DNA of 17,462 nt from Alphaproteobacteria bacterium (GCA_009694165.1 SHVP01000052.1:1-17462); one strand, 5' to 3'. Counted from the first letter of the stretch, positions 1 to 7,791 are shown. Translations and numbers: made by a program. The notes: generated from the letters alone by a model not told the origin.

Positions 1-479
1 GTGCTTGACTGCGCGACTGTCGACGAACTGGCGGCGTGGTCGTCGCCGGCCAGCGCCAGCGCGCCGCCGAACTGCGACGTCCCGGAGAAATTTGCATGTT
101 TGATCGCGTCCAAGGCGCGATCGACCCCGGGCCCTTTGCCGTACCAGATGCCGAAGACGCCATCGTATTTCGCGCCCGGGAACAAATTGACTTGCTGACT
201 GCCCCAAACCGCGTCGGCGGCAAGTTCCTCGTTGAGGCCGGGTTGGAAGTGGATGTGATTGCTCGCGAGGAAGCGCTGGCTGCGCCACAGGTTTTGATCG
301 TAGTTGCCGAGCGGCGAGCCACGGTAGCCGGAGATGAACCCCGCGGTATGACGCCCGGCCGCCGCGTCGCGCCGGCGCTGCATCAGCGGCAGGCGCACCA
401 GGGCCTGCGTCCCGGAAAGGAACACCCGGCCGGAGTCGAGGGCATATTTGTCGTCGAGCGTGACGGCCGCCGGCGCCAT
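1..479 (-). CDS. Indolepyruvate ferredoxin oxidoreductase, N-terminal part (runs off left edge)
   Basis: The reverse strand from an ATG at 479 reads open to the window edge, about 159 codons. It gives the opening typical of the long fused indolepyruvate ferredoxin oxidoreductases of proteobacteria: DDKYALDSGRVFLSGTQALV at about residues 7-26, then FISGYRGSPLGNYDQNLW, then LNEELAADAVWGSQQVNLFP and GVFGIWYGKGPGVDRA. These belong to the thiamine-diphosphate pyrimidine-binding part. The family (usually over 1,100 residues) oxidatively decarboxylates aryl-pyruvates from aromatic amino acids to aryl-acetyl-CoA, passing electrons to ferredoxin in the cytoplasm. Two in-frame ATGs exist, at 488 and 479; neither has a strong Shine-Dalgarno, so the start is uncertain by three codons. 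The rest of the protein, with the iron-sulfur and gamma domains, lies outside the window. The gene is divergent from the epimerase at 654. The family call is confident; substrate specificity is inferred. Confidence 0.88.
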   Translation of the reverse strand, partial: MAPAAVTLDDKYALDSGRVFLSGTQALVRLPLMQRRRDAAAGRHTAGFISGYRGSPLGNYDQNLWRSQRFLASNHIHFQPGLNEELAADAVWGSQQVNLFPGAKYDGVFGIWYGKGPGVDRALDAIKHANFSGTSQFGGALALAGDDHAASSSTVAQSS

Positions 480-550
480 GGCCACCATCCGGAAACACAA
501 GTGAGATTGAGCGCGACAAGCGCCCGATCACGTCGGAACGATTGTCTCTT

Positions 551-650
551 GCCGCGCCTGGGGGCGCCACCCTAAAGCAGCGCCCCTGTATTTCCTTGAT
601 GATTCGGGCGCCAAGGGCGGTCTATGGTGCGCCGCGCCTGGGAGGGCGCC
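551..650. repeat. Imperfect direct repeat in the iorA-like/epimerase intergenic region
   Basis: GCCGCGCCTGGG followed by GGCGCC occurs at 551-568 and again, with two extra bases (AG), at 631-650, 80 bp apart. The second copy contains the Shine-Dalgarno of the epimerase gene. Each copy includes the palindrome GGCGCC. Function is unknown; it may be a small duplication or a regulator site, and in GC-rich DNA chance is possible. Confidence 0.4.
641..645 (+). promoter_or_regulatory. Ribosome binding site deciding the epimerase start
   Basis: GGAGG lies 8 bases before the ATG at 654. It favours that start over the ATG at 624 in the same frame, which would add ten residues before the nucleotide-binding motif. 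Confidence 0.7.
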
Positions 651-653
651 CCC

Positions 654-1637
654 ATGACGGTGTTGGTGACCGGCGCCGCCGGCTTTATCGGGTACCACGT
701 CTGCGAGGCTCTGCTCGGCCGTGGCGACCGCGTGGTCGGTGTCGATAGCCTCAACGCCTACTACGACGTGGCGCTCAAGCAGGCGCGTCTAGCGAAGCTA
801 CGCCAACAGCGAGGTTTCGCATTTGTGCAAAAGAATATTGCCGATCGCGATCTCGCCGATACCCTCAATCAATTCGAGGGTATCGACCGGGTGGTTCATC
901 TCGCCGCCCAGGCCGGGGTCCGCTATTCACTTGAGAACCCGCACGCCTATGTCGAGGCGAACGTCGTTGGCCACCTGCAGATATTGGAGCTGTGCCGCCA
1001 CCTCAAGGAATGTCGCCACCTCGTCTATGCGAGTTCGAGCTCGGTCTACGGCAGTAACCGCAAGATTCCTTTCGCGGTCGGCGATCCGGTCGACCACCCG
1101 ATTTCGCTCTATGCGGCGACCAAGCGAGCAGACGAACTGATCAGCTATGCCTACAGCCACCTGTTCGGCGTGCCCCAGACCGGTCTTCGATTCTTTACCG
1201 TCTATGGTCCCTGGGGCCGTCCCGACATGGCCCTTTACATTTTCACGCGGGCGATCGCCAACGGCGAGCCAATCCGCCTGTTCAACGGCGGCGACATGAA
1301 GCGCGACTTCACCTATGTCGACGATATCGTCGCCGGCGTGCTGGCGGCTCTCGATCGCGCGCCGCCGCTAACGTCGGGCGTGCCCCACCGGGTGTACAAC
1401 CTCGGCAACCACCGACCGGAGCCGCTGCCCCGTCTGATCGCCTTGATCGAGGGCGCACTCGGCCGCAAGGCGCAAATCATGCTCGAGCCGATGCAACCGG
1501 GCGACGTCAAGGAAACCTATGCCGACATAGAGGATGCTGAACGCGATCTCGGGTTTCGTCCGGTGACGCCGATCGATGTCGGAGTGCCTCGCTTCGTCGA
1601 GTGGTACCGCGCCTACCACGCGAGCAACGCGTCATGA
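654..1637 (+). CDS. NAD-dependent epimerase, UDP-glucuronate 4-epimerase-like
   Basis: A 327-residue extended short-chain dehydrogenase/reductase that begins with the Rossmann glycine motif TGAAGFIG (residues 6-13). It has a catalytic Tyr-Lys pair in YAATK (Y153, K157), a serine-rich SSSSVYG just before it, and the late motif RDFTYVDDIV. The stretch DSLNAYYDVALKQARLAKL is characteristic of UDP-glucuronate 4-epimerases (CapI/LpsL type), which interconvert UDP-glucuronate and UDP-galacturonate for capsule or lipopolysaccharide synthesis in the cytoplasm. Length matches the family (about 330). It is the first gene of a compact operon: its TGA overlaps the ATG of the following thioesterase (ATGA). 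The subfamily comes from motif resemblance and could be another nucleotide-sugar epimerase. No other polysaccharide gene is visible beside it. Confidence 0.85.
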   Translation: MTVLVTGAAGFIGYHVCEALLGRGDRVVGVDSLNAYYDVALKQARLAKLRQQRGFAFVQKNIADRDLADTLNQFEGIDRVVHLAAQAGVRYSLENPHAYVEANVVGHLQILELCRHLKECRHLVYASSSSVYGSNRKIPFAVGDPVDHPISLYAATKRADELISYAYSHLFGVPQTGLRFFTVYGPWGRPDMALYIFTRAIANGEPIRLFNGGDMKRDFTYVDDIVAGVLAALDRAPPLTSGVPHRVYNLGNHRPEPLPRLIALIEGALGRKAQIMLEPMQPGDVKETYADIEDAERDLGFRPVTPIDVGVPRFVEWYRAYHASNAS

Positions 1638-2098
1638 CGGCGCCGGCAATCGACGCCGCGACAGTGGCGCAGATCACCCAAGCGGTTCCGCAGGTCCGTG
1701 CCTTGGGGATCACGGTCGTCAAGGTCGACGTGGGCGTGGCCGTGCTGCGGTTGACCTGGCGGGCCGATCTGGTCGGCGATCCCGCCTCGGGGGTCCTGCA
1801 TGGCGGCATCGTCACCACGATGCTGGACACAGCGAGTGGAATGGCGGTTCTCGCGGCCGTGCGCGAGGTCATGCAGATCGCTACGCTCGATCTGCGCATC
1901 GACTATTTACGGCCGGCCGAGCCCCGACTAGCAGTGCTTGCCGAAGCGACTTGCTACAAGATGACCCGCAGCATCGCCTTCGTGCGCGGTCGCGCCTTCC
2001 AGGAGGGCGGCCCCGATATCGCGGCCAGCCTGGCCACGTTCATGTTGCAGTCGAGCGCCCTGCCCCGCGCGGACCGCCGCCAGCCGAGCGCGCCATGA
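1634..2098 (+). CDS. PaaI-family hotdog thioesterase (first of tandem pair)
   Basis: A 154-residue single hotdog-fold protein. The central helix begins with LHGGIVTTMLDTASG: H56-G57-G58 is the family signature and D65 is at the position of the acidic catalytic residue in PaaI/4HBT-type acyl-CoA thioesterases. The later DLRIDYLRPAE fits the second strand region, where acyl-group and CoA contacts occur. Such enzymes hydrolyse acyl-CoA or aryl-CoA thioesters in the cytoplasm; the substrate cannot be read from sequence. The ATG at 1634 overlaps the epimerase stop by four bases, and the stop at 2098 overlaps the next start the same way, so translation is probably coupled. A longer in-frame start at 1601 is rejected because it lies deep in the epimerase. 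Confidence 0.85.
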   Translation: MTAPAIDAATVAQITQAVPQVRALGITVVKVDVGVAVLRLTWRADLVGDPASGVLHGGIVTTMLDTASGMAVLAAVREVMQIATLDLRIDYLRPAEPRLAVLAEATCYKMTRSIAFVRGRAFQEGGPDIAASLATFMLQSSALPRADRRQPSAP

Positions 2099-2553
2099 CC
2101 ATCGACTGGCGGTCCGTGTGGGTACGCGCCAAGGCCGAGAACGATCCTTCGCTTCTGTGCGGCGCTATTCCCTATGCCGGCTTCGTCGGACTGTCGGTCG
2201 AGCCGTTGGCCGGCCAGACGCTGACCTGCCGGCTTCGCTATTCCGAGTCGATCATCGGCAATCCAACCATTCCCTCGCTCCATGGCGGCGTCGTCGGCGC
2301 GCTGATGGAAAGCACCGCCATCCTGCACTTGATGTGGGAAGCGGATGCCGATGTCGTGCCACGGACGATCAACATGTCCTTCGACTTCATGCGCAGCGGT
2401 CGGCCGGTCGACACCTTCGCCAGCGGTGTCGTCATCAAGCAGGGACGGCGGGTGGCCAACGTACGCGTGGAAGCCTGGCAGGACCATCGTGATCGGCCGA
2501 TCGCCGCCGCCCATGGGCACTTTCTCCTGACCCGCGAGTTCGATCATGGATGA
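2095..2553 (+). CDS. PaaI-family hotdog thioesterase (second of tandem pair)
   Basis: A 152-residue hotdog protein that follows the first with an ATGA overlap. The signature is SLHGGVVGALMESTA: H63-G64-G65, with E72 where the first copy has Asp. Both acids are used as catalytic residues in this superfamily. Later segments NMSFDFMRSGRPVDTFA and GRRVANVRVEAW fit the second half of the fold. The two thioesterases are clearly diverged, sharing little beyond the HGG helix, so this does not look like a recent duplication. They may form a heteromer or act on different acyl-CoAs; both ideas are inference. Its stop overlaps the peptidase start by eight bases. Confidence 0.83.
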   Translation: MTIDWRSVWVRAKAENDPSLLCGAIPYAGFVGLSVEPLAGQTLTCRLRYSESIIGNPTIPSLHGGVVGALMESTAILHLMWEADADVVPRTINMSFDFMRSGRPVDTFASGVVIKQGRRVANVRVEAWQDHRDRPIAAAHGHFLLTREFDHG

Positions 2554-4327
2554 CAATACCGGCGCCGCCCTTCCGCAATGGGATTTGTCCGATCTCTATA
2601 GCGGACCGGAGTCCACGCAGCTCAAGTCCGATCTTGAGCAGGTAGCGGCGGCGGTCGACCGTTTCGCGACCGATCACAAAGACAAGGTCGCTGCGCTGAG
2701 CGGCGAGGGGCTGGCGGAAGCGATCGTCACCTACGAGCGGATACAGGACGTTCTCGGGCGGATCATCAGCTTCGCCCAGTTGCGGCATGCCGGCGACCTG
2801 ATCGATCCGGCCAATGCGCAGTTCGTGCAGAACGTCCAAGAACGGGTCAACCAGATATCGACCCGATTGCTGTTCTTCACCCTGGAACTGAATCGGTTGG
2901 ACGACGCCGCTATCGCGCAACATTTGAAGGTGCCGCAGGTGGCGCACTACGCGCCGTGGATCCGCGACCTGCGGGCGTTCCGGCCGCACGAGTTGTCGGA
3001 CGACCTCGAGCGCCTCCTGCATGAAAAGCGCCTCACCGGGGCTCAGGCTTGGAATCGGCTGTTCGACGAGACGCTGGCGAGCCTACGCTTCCCCGTCGGC
3101 GAAAAGGCGCTCGGGCTCGAAGAAGTCCTCCACCTGCTGTCGGACAAGGAGCGGGCCAACCGGCAGCGGGCGGCCGAGTCGCTGGCGCAGGTGTTCGGCG
3201 ACAATGTTCGGCTTTTTGCGCTGATCACCAACACGCTGGCCAAGGACAAAGAAATCGAGGACCGCTGGCGACGGTTTCCGTCGCCGTCGGCATCCCGTCA
3301 TCTCTCCAACTTCGTTGAGCCTGAGGTCGTCGAAGCGCTCGTCAGCGCGGTTCGCGCCGGGTTCCCGCGCTTGTCCCACCGCTACTATCGTCTGAAGGCG
3401 AAATGGATGGGACTGGACCACCTCGAGCACTGGGACCGCAATGCACCGCTGCCAGGCGACGACGACCGCCACCGGCCGTGGACCGGAGCGGTGGAAACGG
3501 TGCTGGCGGCCTATCGACGGTTTTCGCCGACCCTTGCCGATCTAGGATCGCGGTTCTTTGCCAACCGCTGGATCGACGCGCCGGTGCGGCCTGGTAAGGC
3601 GACAGGCGCCTTTGCCCACCCGACCGTGCCGAGCGCCCATCCGTACCTTCTGCTCAACTACCAGGGCAGGACGCGTGACGTCATGACCTTGGCCCACGAA
3701 CTCGGCCACGGCGTCCATCAATTGCTGGCGGCCGGGCAGGGACCCTTGATGGCCGACACGCCGCTGACGTTGGCCGAGACTGCCTCGGTCTTCGGCGAAC
3801 AGCTCACCTTTCGGGCGCTGGTCGAAGGCGAGCGCGATCCGTCGCGGCGGCGCCTGCTGATCGCCGGCAAGGTGGAAGACATGATCAACACGGTCGTGCG
3901 CCAGGTCGCCTTCTACGAATTCGAACGCCGCCTGCACGATGAACGGCGTCAAGGCGAGTTGACGGCCGATCGGATCGGCGAAATCTGGCTTGCCGTCCAA
4001 GGCGAAAGCCTGGGGCCGGCGGTTTGCCTCGCCGACGGCTACCGGACCTTCTGGGCCTACATTCCCCATTTCGTCCATTCGCCGTTCTACGTGTACGCCT
4101 ATGCGTTCGGCGATTGCCTCGTCAACGCGCTGTATGCCGTTTATCAATCGGGGGCGGTCGGGTTCGAGGAGAAATACCTGGCGATGTTGCGGGCCGGCGG
4201 CACCTTGCGGCACCGCGAACTGCTCGCGCCGTTCGGCCTCGACGCCGGCGATCCCGGTTTCTGGTCCAAGGGTTTGTCGGTAATCTCCGGCCTGATCGAT
4301 GAATTGGAGGGCGCCGACGGGGCGTGA
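2546..4327 (+). CDS. M3-family oligoendopeptidase (PepF-like)
   Basis: A 593-residue zinc metallopeptidase. The active site HELGH is at residues 384-388 (two zinc His, catalytic E385), and the third zinc ligand is probably E411 in LTLAETASVFGE, with the spacing of PepF/M3B enzymes. The C-terminal region has YVYAYAFGDCLVNALY, part of the M3 substrate cleft with tyrosines usual in the family. No signal peptide is visible (start MDDNTGAALPQWDLSDLY), so it should degrade short peptides in the cytoplasm. WDLSDLY is typical of M3B N-termini. Length is normal for the pepF/M3 group (about 590-620). It overlaps the preceding thioesterase by eight bases and the following small gene by one. Family assignment is firm; peptide preference is unknown. 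Confidence 0.93.
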   Translation: MDDNTGAALPQWDLSDLYSGPESTQLKSDLEQVAAAVDRFATDHKDKVAALSGEGLAEAIVTYERIQDVLGRIISFAQLRHAGDLIDPANAQFVQNVQERVNQISTRLLFFTLELNRLDDAAIAQHLKVPQVAHYAPWIRDLRAFRPHELSDDLERLLHEKRLTGAQAWNRLFDETLASLRFPVGEKALGLEEVLHLLSDKERANRQRAAESLAQVFGDNVRLFALITNTLAKDKEIEDRWRRFPSPSASRHLSNFVEPEVVEALVSAVRAGFPRLSHRYYRLKAKWMGLDHLEHWDRNAPLPGDDDRHRPWTGAVETVLAAYRRFSPTLADLGSRFFANRWIDAPVRPGKATGAFAHPTVPSAHPYLLLNYQGRTRDVMTLAHELGHGVHQLLAAGQGPLMADTPLTLAETASVFGEQLTFRALVEGERDPSRRRLLIAGKVEDMINTVVRQVAFYEFERRLHDERRQGELTADRIGEIWLAVQGESLGPAVCLADGYRTFWAYIPHFVHSPFYVYAYAFGDCLVNALYAVYQSGAVGFEEKYLAMLRAGGTLRHRELLAPFGLDAGDPGFWSKGLSVISGLIDELEGADGA

Positions 4328-4638
4328 TGGTCGTGGCAGATCTGCGCGTCAGAGCGAACTCTCGACACCACAAGATCTTGCGCAAGCTCTGCGACATGCC
4401 GAAGCCGGTCCGCGGCATCTCCGACGCAATGTTGAATCGTGCCTTCGGCGCCCCGCGGGCCATTCAGGAGCTGGCGCAAGCTGGCCTGATTCGGCAACGC
4501 GGTTGGCACGACGGCCCGGGCGGCGTCTGGGTGCCGACCGAGGCCGGCGAGGAGGTCTGTCGCAAGCTGGCCGAGCCCGATGAGGCACCGCCGCCCGCCG
4601 TCAAAGTGCGCCGTGGCCGCGGCGCCGCGACGATTTGA
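4327..4638 (+). CDS. Small winged-helix DNA-binding-like protein
   Basis: A 103-residue basic protein from the ATG at 4327, which overlaps the peptidase TGA (a GTG at 4324 would add one residue). Residues 10-80 look like a winged helix: helix HHKILRKLCDMP, then MLNRAFGAPRAIQELAQAGL as a helix-turn-helix, then QRGWHDGPGGVWVPTEAG as a beta wing, then a helix EEVCRKL. The last 25 residues are Pro/Ala and Arg rich (KVRRGRGAA) and may be disordered or nucleic-acid binding. I do not recognise a named family. It could be a transcription regulator of its own operon or of coxIV-pnt, whose promoter -35 overlaps its stop codon; both are inference. That the gene is real is supported by operon overlap and good codon usage. 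Confidence 0.65.
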   Translation: MVVADLRVRANSRHHKILRKLCDMPKPVRGISDAMLNRAFGAPRAIQELAQAGLIRQRGWHDGPGGVWVPTEAGEEVCRKLAEPDEAPPPAVKVRRGRGAATI

Positions 4639-4662
4639 ACACCAAGATCGGTCTGCTATAGT
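4635..4662 (+). promoter_or_regulatory. Sigma-70-type promoter for coxIV-pntAA-pntAB-pntB
   Basis: TTGAAC (4635-4640), a 16-base spacer, then TATAGT (4657-4662) preceded by TGC, an extended -10. Expected transcription start is near 4669, giving a leader of about 19 bases before coxIV. The -35 overlaps the stop codon of the preceding winged-helix gene (TGA 4636-4638). Confidence 0.65.
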
Positions 4663-4687
4663 CCCGGCCGTCGCGTGAGGGGTACAA

Positions 4688-4816
4688 ATGGCCCAGCAAC
4701 AAAACCTTGATCTGCCACACAAGCAGCAGGCGTTCGCCACGTTTGTCAAACTCACCCAATGGACCATTGGGATTTGCATCGGGGCACTTGTTCTGATGGC
4801 GATCTTTCTCCTCTAG
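4688..4816 (+). CDS. aa3-type cytochrome c oxidase subunit IV (42 residues)
   Basis: A 42-residue protein starting MAQQQNLDLPHKQQAFATFV and ending in one transmembrane helix, GICIGALVLMAIFLL. This is the form of the alphaproteobacterial aa3 oxidase subunit IV family (COX4_pro_2 type): a short polar N-terminus, a conserved F-x-x-F-V-K-L-T region and one hydrophobic span. It sits in the inner membrane with the oxidase, probably as a structural subunit; the catalytic subunits are not in this window. GAGGGG (4677-4682) lies five bases before the ATG, and a strong promoter lies just upstream. In related alphaproteobacteria this small gene often precedes the transhydrogenase genes, as here. It is easy to miss because of its size. 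Confidence 0.85.
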   Translation: MAQQQNLDLPHKQQAFATFVKLTQWTIGICIGALVLMAIFLL

Positions 4817-4821
4817 TTCGG

Positions 4822-4859
4822 CGGCGCCGTTCCACCGTGCGCTGCGGACCGTGGCGCCG
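4822..4859. repeat. Inverted repeat between coxIV and pntAA
   Basis: CGGCGCC (4822-4828) pairs with GGCGCCG (4853-4859) across 24 bases, in the 88-bp gap between coxIV and pntAA. No T-run follows, so it is not a standard terminator. It could be an RNA processing or stability hairpin setting coxIV against pnt levels. Chance is possible in GC-rich DNA. Confidence 0.3.
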
Positions 4860-4904
4860 GCGTCGGGTTACTTTTGCGGTCGCTACGGTGGTTCACGCTC
4901 GTCC

Positions 4905-6056
4905 ATGAAAATTGTTGTTGTTAAGGAACGCAGGCCGCACGAGTGGCGGGTTGCGGCGACGCCGGAGACGGTTAAGAAGCTGATCGCGCTGGGCGCCGCG
5001 GTCACCGTCGAGCGCGGTGCCGGCGCGGCGGCAAGTTTCGTCGATGCGGCCTACCGCGAGGCCGGTGCGACGGTGGTGGACACGGTGGCCGGCGCCTTGG
5101 CCGAAGCCGACGTCGTCCTCAAGGTCCAGCGGCCCTTTCATGCCCTGGAGGGGCAGGACGAATTGGCCGGGGTCCGCCGTGGCGCGCTGCTCATCGGCCT
5201 GCTCGCGCCCCACGCGGCCCAGGCGCAACTGGCCGACTATGCCGCCAAGGGCGTGACCGCCATTGCCCTGGAACTGTTGCCGCGGATCACCCGCGCCCAG
5301 ACGATGGACGCGCTGTCGTCGCAATCCAATCTCGCCGGTTATCGCGCCGTAATCGACGCCTGCTACGAATTTGGCCGCGCACTGCCCATGATGATGACGG
5401 CCGCCGGTACCATCGCGCCGGCCAAGATTCTGGTGCTCGGGGCCGGCGTCGCCGGCCTGCAGGCGATCGCCACAGCGCGTCGGCTCGGCGCCGTCGTACT
5501 GGCGACCGACGTGCGACAGGCGGCTAAAGAGCAAGTCGAGTCGCTAGGCGCAAAATTTGTCATGGTCGACAGCGAGGAGACGGGGACCGCGGAGACGGCG
5601 GCCGGCTATGCGCGCGAGATGAGCGAAGACTATCGCCGCCGCCAGGGCGAGCTGGTCCGCGAAACCCTGAAGAAACAGGACATCGCCATCTGCACCGCCC
5701 TTATTCCAGGGCGCCGGGCGCCGATCCTGATCACGGCCGAGACAGCCCGCGCGATGCGGCCCGGTTCGATCATCGTCGACCTTGCGGTTGAGCACGGTGG
5801 CAACTGCGAACTGTCCCGACCGGGAGAGATCGTCGATGCGAACGGCGTGAAGATCATCGGTCACGTCAACGTGCCGGGGCGCGTGGCGACCGACGCCTCG
5901 GCGGTCTATTCGCGCAACCTGCTCAACTTTTTGACGCCATTGATCGATAAGACGACCAACGCGCTCGCCCCCAACTGGGACGATGAGATTCTTAGAGCCA
6001 CCGTCCTCACGCGCGGCGGCGCGGTCGTTCATTCCTCATTCCAGCCGAAAGCGTGA
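4905..6056 (+). CDS. pntAA: NAD(P) transhydrogenase subunit alpha part 1 (PntAA)
   Basis: A 383-residue soluble NAD(H)-binding domain I of the Re/Si-specific proton-translocating transhydrogenase. It starts [20 protein letters not shown], the usual N-terminus of the AlaDh/PNT family. The nucleotide fold is at residues 177-204, with the glycine motif G179-A-G181-V-A-G184 and D202 at the end of the second strand, expected to bind the adenosine ribose of [15 protein letters not shown] is the conserved mobile-loop-side segment. The protein acts on the cytoplasmic face together with PntAB and PntB, using proton inflow to make NADPH from NADH. The split alpha subunit (separate part 1 and part 2) is usual in alphaproteobacteria. 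A GTG at 4851 in frame is rejected because the family begins at the ATG at 4905, though the Shine-Dalgarno there is weak. Confidence 0.95.
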   Translation: MKIVVVKERRPHEWRVAATPETVKKLIALGAAVTVERGAGAAASFVDAAYREAGATVVDTVAGALAEADVVLKVQRPFHALEGQDELAGVRRGALLIGLLAPHAAQAQLADYAAKGVTAIALELLPRITRAQTMDALSSQSNLAGYRAVIDACYEFGRALPMMMTAAGTIAPAKILVLGAGVAGLQAIATARRLGAVVLATDVRQAAKEQVESLGAKFVMVDSEETGTAETAAGYAREMSEDYRRRQGELVRETLKKQDIAICTALIPGRRAPILITAETARAMRPGSIIVDLAVEHGGNCELSRPGEIVDANGVKIIGHVNVPGRVATDASAVYSRNLLNFLTPLIDKTTNALAPNWDDEILRATVLTRGGAVVHSSFQPKA

Positions 6057-6066
6057 GGAGCCCGTC

Positions 6067-6363
6067 ATGGAAGCCGGTTTGATCGATCCGTTCATCTTCC
6101 GCGGGGCCATCTTTGTGCTAGCGATCTTCGTCGGCTACTACGTCGTCTGGAGTGTTACCCCGGCTTTGCACACGCCGCTGATGTCGGTGACCAATGCGAT
6201 TTCCAGCGTCATCATCGTCGGTGCTCTCATTGCCGCCGGTCCTCGGGACATGAGTCTGTCGAAGATCCTCGGCTTCGCCGCGATCGTGTTGGCCGCAGTC
6301 AATATCTTCGGCGGATTCGTGGTGACGCAGCGCATGCTAAAAATGTTCAAAAAGAAGAGGTAG
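6067..6363 (+). CDS. pntAB: NAD(P) transhydrogenase subunit alpha part 2 (PntAB)
   Basis: A 98-residue membrane protein forming the N-terminal part of transhydrogenase domain II. Three to four hydrophobic spans are visible: [34 protein letters not shown], and [20 protein letters not shown]. The protein ends in a basic tail (KMFKKKR) expected on the cytoplasmic side. [18 protein letters not shown] is the highly conserved PNT membrane motif. The ATG at 6067 follows GAGGAG (6054-6059), ten bases after the pntAA stop. It joins PntB to make the proton channel. Confidence 0.95.
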   Translation: MEAGLIDPFIFRGAIFVLAIFVGYYVVWSVTPALHTPLMSVTNAISSVIIVGALIAAGPRDMSLSKILGFAAIVLAAVNIFGGFVVTQRMLKMFKKKR

Positions 6364-6369
6364 CGACCC

Positions 6370-7752
6370 GTGTCCGCCAATCTTTCGGCGCTCGCCTATC
6401 TCATCGCCGGAATCTGTTTCATTTTGTCGTTGCGCGGGTTGTCCTCGCCCGAGACGGCGCGCCGCGGCAACATTCTTGGCGTAGCCGGCATGGTCATCGC
6501 GATCGCCACCACGTTGGCGAATCCGGAAATCCTCGGCTACGACCTCATCCTCCTCGGCTTGGTGATCGGTGGCGCGATCGGCACGGTGATCGCGCGCAGG
6601 ATCAAGATGGCTGCCATGCCGCAACTGGTAGCGGCGTTCCACAGCCTCGTCGGCATGGCCGCCGTGCTTGTCGCCGCCGCTGCGCTACACGCGCCCGAGT
6701 CCTATGGCATCGGCGCCGCCGGGCACATCAGGCTAGGCAGCCTCGTCGAGATGACCATCGGTGTCACGATCGGCGCCATGACATTTTCTGGCTCGGTGAT
6801 CGCCTTCGCCAAGCTGCAGGAATTGGTCAGCGGCAACCCGGTCGTGTTCCGGGGCCAGCATCTCCTCAATCTGCTGCTTGGTCTGCTCACCATCGGCGTC
6901 GGCATCTATTTCGTCATGACCCAGTCGATTCCGGTCTTCTGGGTGCTGACGGCATTGGCGTTCCTGATAGGCTTTCTGCTGATCATTCCGATCGGCGGCG
7001 CCGACATGCCGGTCGTCATTTCCATGCTGAATTCCTATTCCGGCTGGGCGGCGGCCGGGATCGGCTTCACGCTGGAGAACACCGCCCTGATCATCACCGG
7101 TGCCCTGGTCGGATCGTCCGGCGCCATCCTCAGCTACATCATGTGCCGGGCGATGAATCGCTCGTTCATCAGCGTCATTCTCGGCGGCTTTGGCGGCACT
7201 GCTGCCGCAGTAGTCACGAAGGCGGGACGCAGTGCCCGAGCCGGCAGCGCCGAGGATGCGGCCTTCATCATGAGAAACGCCGGTGCGGTCATCATCGTTC
7301 CGGGCTATGGGCTGGCGGTGGCGCAGGCCCAGCACGCGCTGCGCGAGATGGCGGACAAGCTGAAGGCGGAGGGAGTGCGGGTGCGCTTTGCGATCCACCC
7401 GGTGGCTGGACGCATGCCGGGACATATGAACGTCCTGCTGGCCGAGGCCAATATCCCCTATGACGAGGTCCTCGAGCTCGACGAGATCAACTCCGACTTT
7501 CCCAATACCGACGTGGCGTTCGTCATCGGCGCCAACGACGTCACCAATCCGGCCGCCAAGAACGATCCCCAGAGCCCGATCTATGGCATGCCCATTCTCG
7601 ATGTCGAGCGGGCGAAAACGGTGTTATTCGTCAAGCGGTCGCTGGCGCCAGGCTACGCCGGCATCGACAACGACGTGTTCTACCGCGAGAACACGATGAT
7701 GCTGTTCGCCGATGCCAAGAAGATGATCGAGGACATCGTCAAAGCCCTGTGA
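6370..7752 (+). CDS. pntB: NAD(P) transhydrogenase subunit beta (PntB)
   Basis: A 460-residue protein, normal length for PntB, beginning with GTG at 6370 six bases after pntAB. An AGAGG at 6356-6360 supports this start. Residues 1 to about 270 hold a series of hydrophobic helices (domain II), including GHIRLGSLVEMTIGVTIGAM and PIGGADMPVVISMLNSYSGW. The C-terminal domain III binds NADP(H): GYG at 312-314 in VPGYGLAVAQAQ, and GANDVTNPAA from 387, followed by KTVLFVKRS and GYAGIDNDVFY. It completes the membrane complex with PntAA and PntAB, driving NADPH formation at the expense of the proton gradient. It ends 16 bases before a hairpin whose T-run is on the other strand. Confidence 0.96.
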   Translation: MSANLSALAYLIAGICFILSLRGLSSPETARRGNILGVAGMVIAIATTLANPEILGYDLILLGLVIGGAIGTVIARRIKMAAMPQLVAAFHSLVGMAAVLVAAAALHAPESYGIGAAGHIRLGSLVEMTIGVTIGAMTFSGSVIAFAKLQELVSGNPVVFRGQHLLNLLLGLLTIGVGIYFVMTQSIPVFWVLTALAFLIGFLLIIPIGGADMPVVISMLNSYSGWAAAGIGFTLENTALIITGALVGSSGAILSYIMCRAMNRSFISVILGGFGGTAAAVVTKAGRSARAGSAEDAAFIMRNAGAVIIVPGYGLAVAQAQHALREMADKLKAEGVRVRFAIHPVAGRMPGHMNVLLAEANIPYDEVLELDEINSDFPNTDVAFVIGANDVTNPAAKNDPQSPIYGMPILDVERAKTVLFVKRSLAPGYAGIDNDVFYRENTMMLFADAKKMIEDIVKAL

Positions 7753-7764
7753 CGCCGCAGGCAC

Positions 7765-7791
7765 AAAAAAGCCGCCCACCGGCGGCGGCTT
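7765..7791 (-). terminator. Rho-independent terminator of rpsU
   Basis: AAGCCGCC (7769-7776) pairs with GGCGGCTT (7784-7791) across a 7-base loop. Read on the reverse strand the stem is followed by six T (plus-strand A-run 7765-7770), so it terminates leftward rpsU transcription. On the plus strand only C-rich sequence follows, so it is poor for pntB, although the hairpin may still protect the pnt mRNA 3' end. Confidence 0.85.

Noticed and set aside
36..575. 179-codon forward frame at the left edge
   Set aside because: Antisense to the indolepyruvate ferredoxin oxidoreductase N-terminus, which matches a known family on the reverse strand.
596..626. Promoter before the epimerase (TTGATG with TCTATG)
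   Set aside because: The spacer is 19 bases and the -10 match is poor, so it does not stand above background.
1954..2556. 200-codon reverse frame over the second thioesterase
   Set aside because: Mirror of the thioesterase coding frame, no start signal or family resemblance.
3542..4213. 223-codon reverse frame inside the M3 peptidase gene
   Set aside because: Mirror frame of a gene with an intact zinc site; no independent support.
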